From: PNAI01 sp964575715
GTDB taxonomy: Bacteria > Pseudomonadota > Alphaproteobacteria > Rhizobiales > Xanthobacteraceae
Length of the DNA: 12,490 nt
Assembly (NCBI GenBank): GCA_964575715.1
Contig: CAZNSG010000068.1
Span: 1 to 12,490 of the forward strand
Reading direction: 5' to 3'
The notes beneath the pieces are model-generated. The model ran no database searches, had not been told where the DNA came from, and saw only the letters and a list, made by a program, of their open reading frames with translations. Shown in pieces: positions 11,772 through 12,490 of this stretch. Each line of letters starts with the position of its first letter. The first letter of the stretch is position 1. The position numbers were made by a program, and so were the translations under genes.

Positions 11772-12490
11772 ATGCGCCAAATGCTCACGCGGCGACACGT
11801 AATGTCAGCCTCGACGGCGGCGGCGGCCGCTGCGCTGCTCGGACGAAGTGCACGCGCGCAAGCTTCCTGGCCGACGCGGCCGGTGCGCGTCATCGTGCCC
11901 TATCCGCCGGCCGGCGGTGCCGACACGGTGAGCCGCATCCTGTTCCAAAAGCTCGGCGAGATGTGGAACCAGCAATTCATCATCGACAACCGCGGCGGCG
12001 CGGGCGGCACGATCGGTGAGGCGGCGGCGGCCAAGTCCGATCCCGACGGCTACACCATCCTCTACGACGCGACCGCGTTCTCGGTAAATCCGTCCCTCTA
12101 TCCCAAGCTCGCGTTCGACTACGTCAAGGATTTCCAGCCGGTGTTCCTGGCCTCGCTCGTGCCCAACATCCTGGTCGTGCATCCCTCGGTGCCGGCCAAG
12201 ACCGTCGCCGATGTGATCGCGCTCGCCAAGGCCGCGCCCAGCGGGCTCGATTTCGCCTCCTCCGGCAACGGCACGCTGCAACATCTCAGCCTCGAAATGT
12301 TTCGGCACGCGACCGGAACGAAAATCAACCACATTCCGTATCGCGGCGGCGGGCCTGCGCTCAACGACGTGGTCGGCGGACAGGTGAAATTCTTCTTCTC
12401 GAACGGCGCGGCATCGATCGGTCTGGTGCAGGGCGGCCAGGTCAAGGCCATCGCGCATACTGGCCGCGGCCGGCTCGGCACGCTGCCCGA
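11772..12490 (+). CDS. Bug/TctC-type tripartite tricarboxylate transporter receptor (partial, 3' end off the window)
   Basis: It is open from the ATG at 11772 through the right edge (239 codons plus two bases), with AAGGGG about eight bases upstream. A second in-frame ATG lies three codons later. The leader has a twin-arginine pair in TRRHVMSAS, a hydrophobic Ala-rich run, and a probable cleavage after ARAQA, near residue 31. The mature part has the family marks: WPTRPVRVIVPYPPAGGADT (about 33-52), NRGGAGGTIGEAAAAKSDPD, GYTILYDA, LVVHPSVPAKTVADVIALAK, and IPYRGGGPALNDVVGGQVKF. These proteins bind small carboxylates or related acids in the periplasm. They are hugely expanded in soil Alpha- and Betaproteobacteria, usually without an adjacent TctAB transporter. 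About 320-330 residues are expected, so the last quarter is missing. The ligand cannot be told from the sequence. Confidence 0.95.
   Translation, partial: MRQMLTRRHVMSASTAAAAAALLGRSARAQASWPTRPVRVIVPYPPAGGADTVSRILFQKLGEMWNQQFIIDNRGGAGGTIGEAAAAKSDPDGYTILYDATAFSVNPSLYPKLAFDYVKDFQPVFLASLVPNILVVHPSVPAKTVADVIALAKAAPSGLDFASSGNGTLQHLSLEMFRHATGTKINHIPYRGGGPALNDVVGGQVKFFFSNGAASIGLVQGGQVKAIAHTGRGRLGTLP

Noticed and set aside
1..12490. tRNA, rRNA or insertion-sequence genes
   Set aside because: I saw no cloverleaf-like gene, rRNA segment or transposase frame on either strand.

Overview
The window looks like a chromosomal segment of a GC-rich alphaproteobacterium of the order Hyphomicrobiales (Rhizobiales), close to the Bradyrhizobium / Rhodopseudomonas / Xanthobacteraceae group. 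The grounds are a DUF3551 secreted protein, a UvrB with a very long N-terminal extension, a Bug/TctC-type solute-binding protein, an ECF sigma/RskA-like pair, and several intergenic repeats that I recall as typical of these genomes (for example the one starting GAGCATGATCCCGAAAAGTG). Taxonomy is inference from gene content and style.

Layout. 1-323: start-proximal part of a DUF3551 gene (minus strand, running off the left edge), preceded by five tandem 16-17 bp repeats, three of which carry a Shine-Dalgarno core. 506-646: a 46-residue Lys-rich protein. 647-2164: a repeat-dense stretch with only one gene, a 64-residue two-helix membrane protein (1296-1490). 2165-2890: a leaderless SBP_bac_3-like protein, convergent with uvrB (3058-6165). 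6359-9025: a free-standing A-T-TE synthetase (adenylation, carrier and thioesterase domains). 9302-10557: an anti-sigma/ECF sigma operon with an ATGA overlap. It is divergent from a secreted DUF4394 protein (10753-11547) that ends in a strong intrinsic terminator. 11772-12490: the first 239 codons of a Tat-type Bug/TctC receptor gene, cut by the right edge.

The most interesting structure is in the repeats. At least eight dispersed palindromic elements are present, and several carry smaller palindromic elements inserted in their hairpin loops. One is a 62-64 bp composite of two 26-bp palindromes (each with 12-bp arms and a 2-nt centre). It occurs at 1933-1994 and, inverted, at 5555-5618. A second, about 36 bp long, occurs at 1768-1803 and, inverted, at 6253-6291. 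For two of these insertions an empty-site copy of the host repeat lies in the same window, and the size differences are exactly 36 bp and 63 bp. Three host repeats, one with the composite nested in it, are read in frame inside uvrB, in its N-terminal extension and its C-terminal tail. This resembles the palindromic elements described inside Rickettsia genes.

Functionally the genes are mixed: DNA repair (uvrB), a small-molecule assembly enzyme, an extracytoplasmic stress regulator with a probable secreted target, and two solute-binding proteins. Apart from the sigma/anti-sigma pair no operon is evident.
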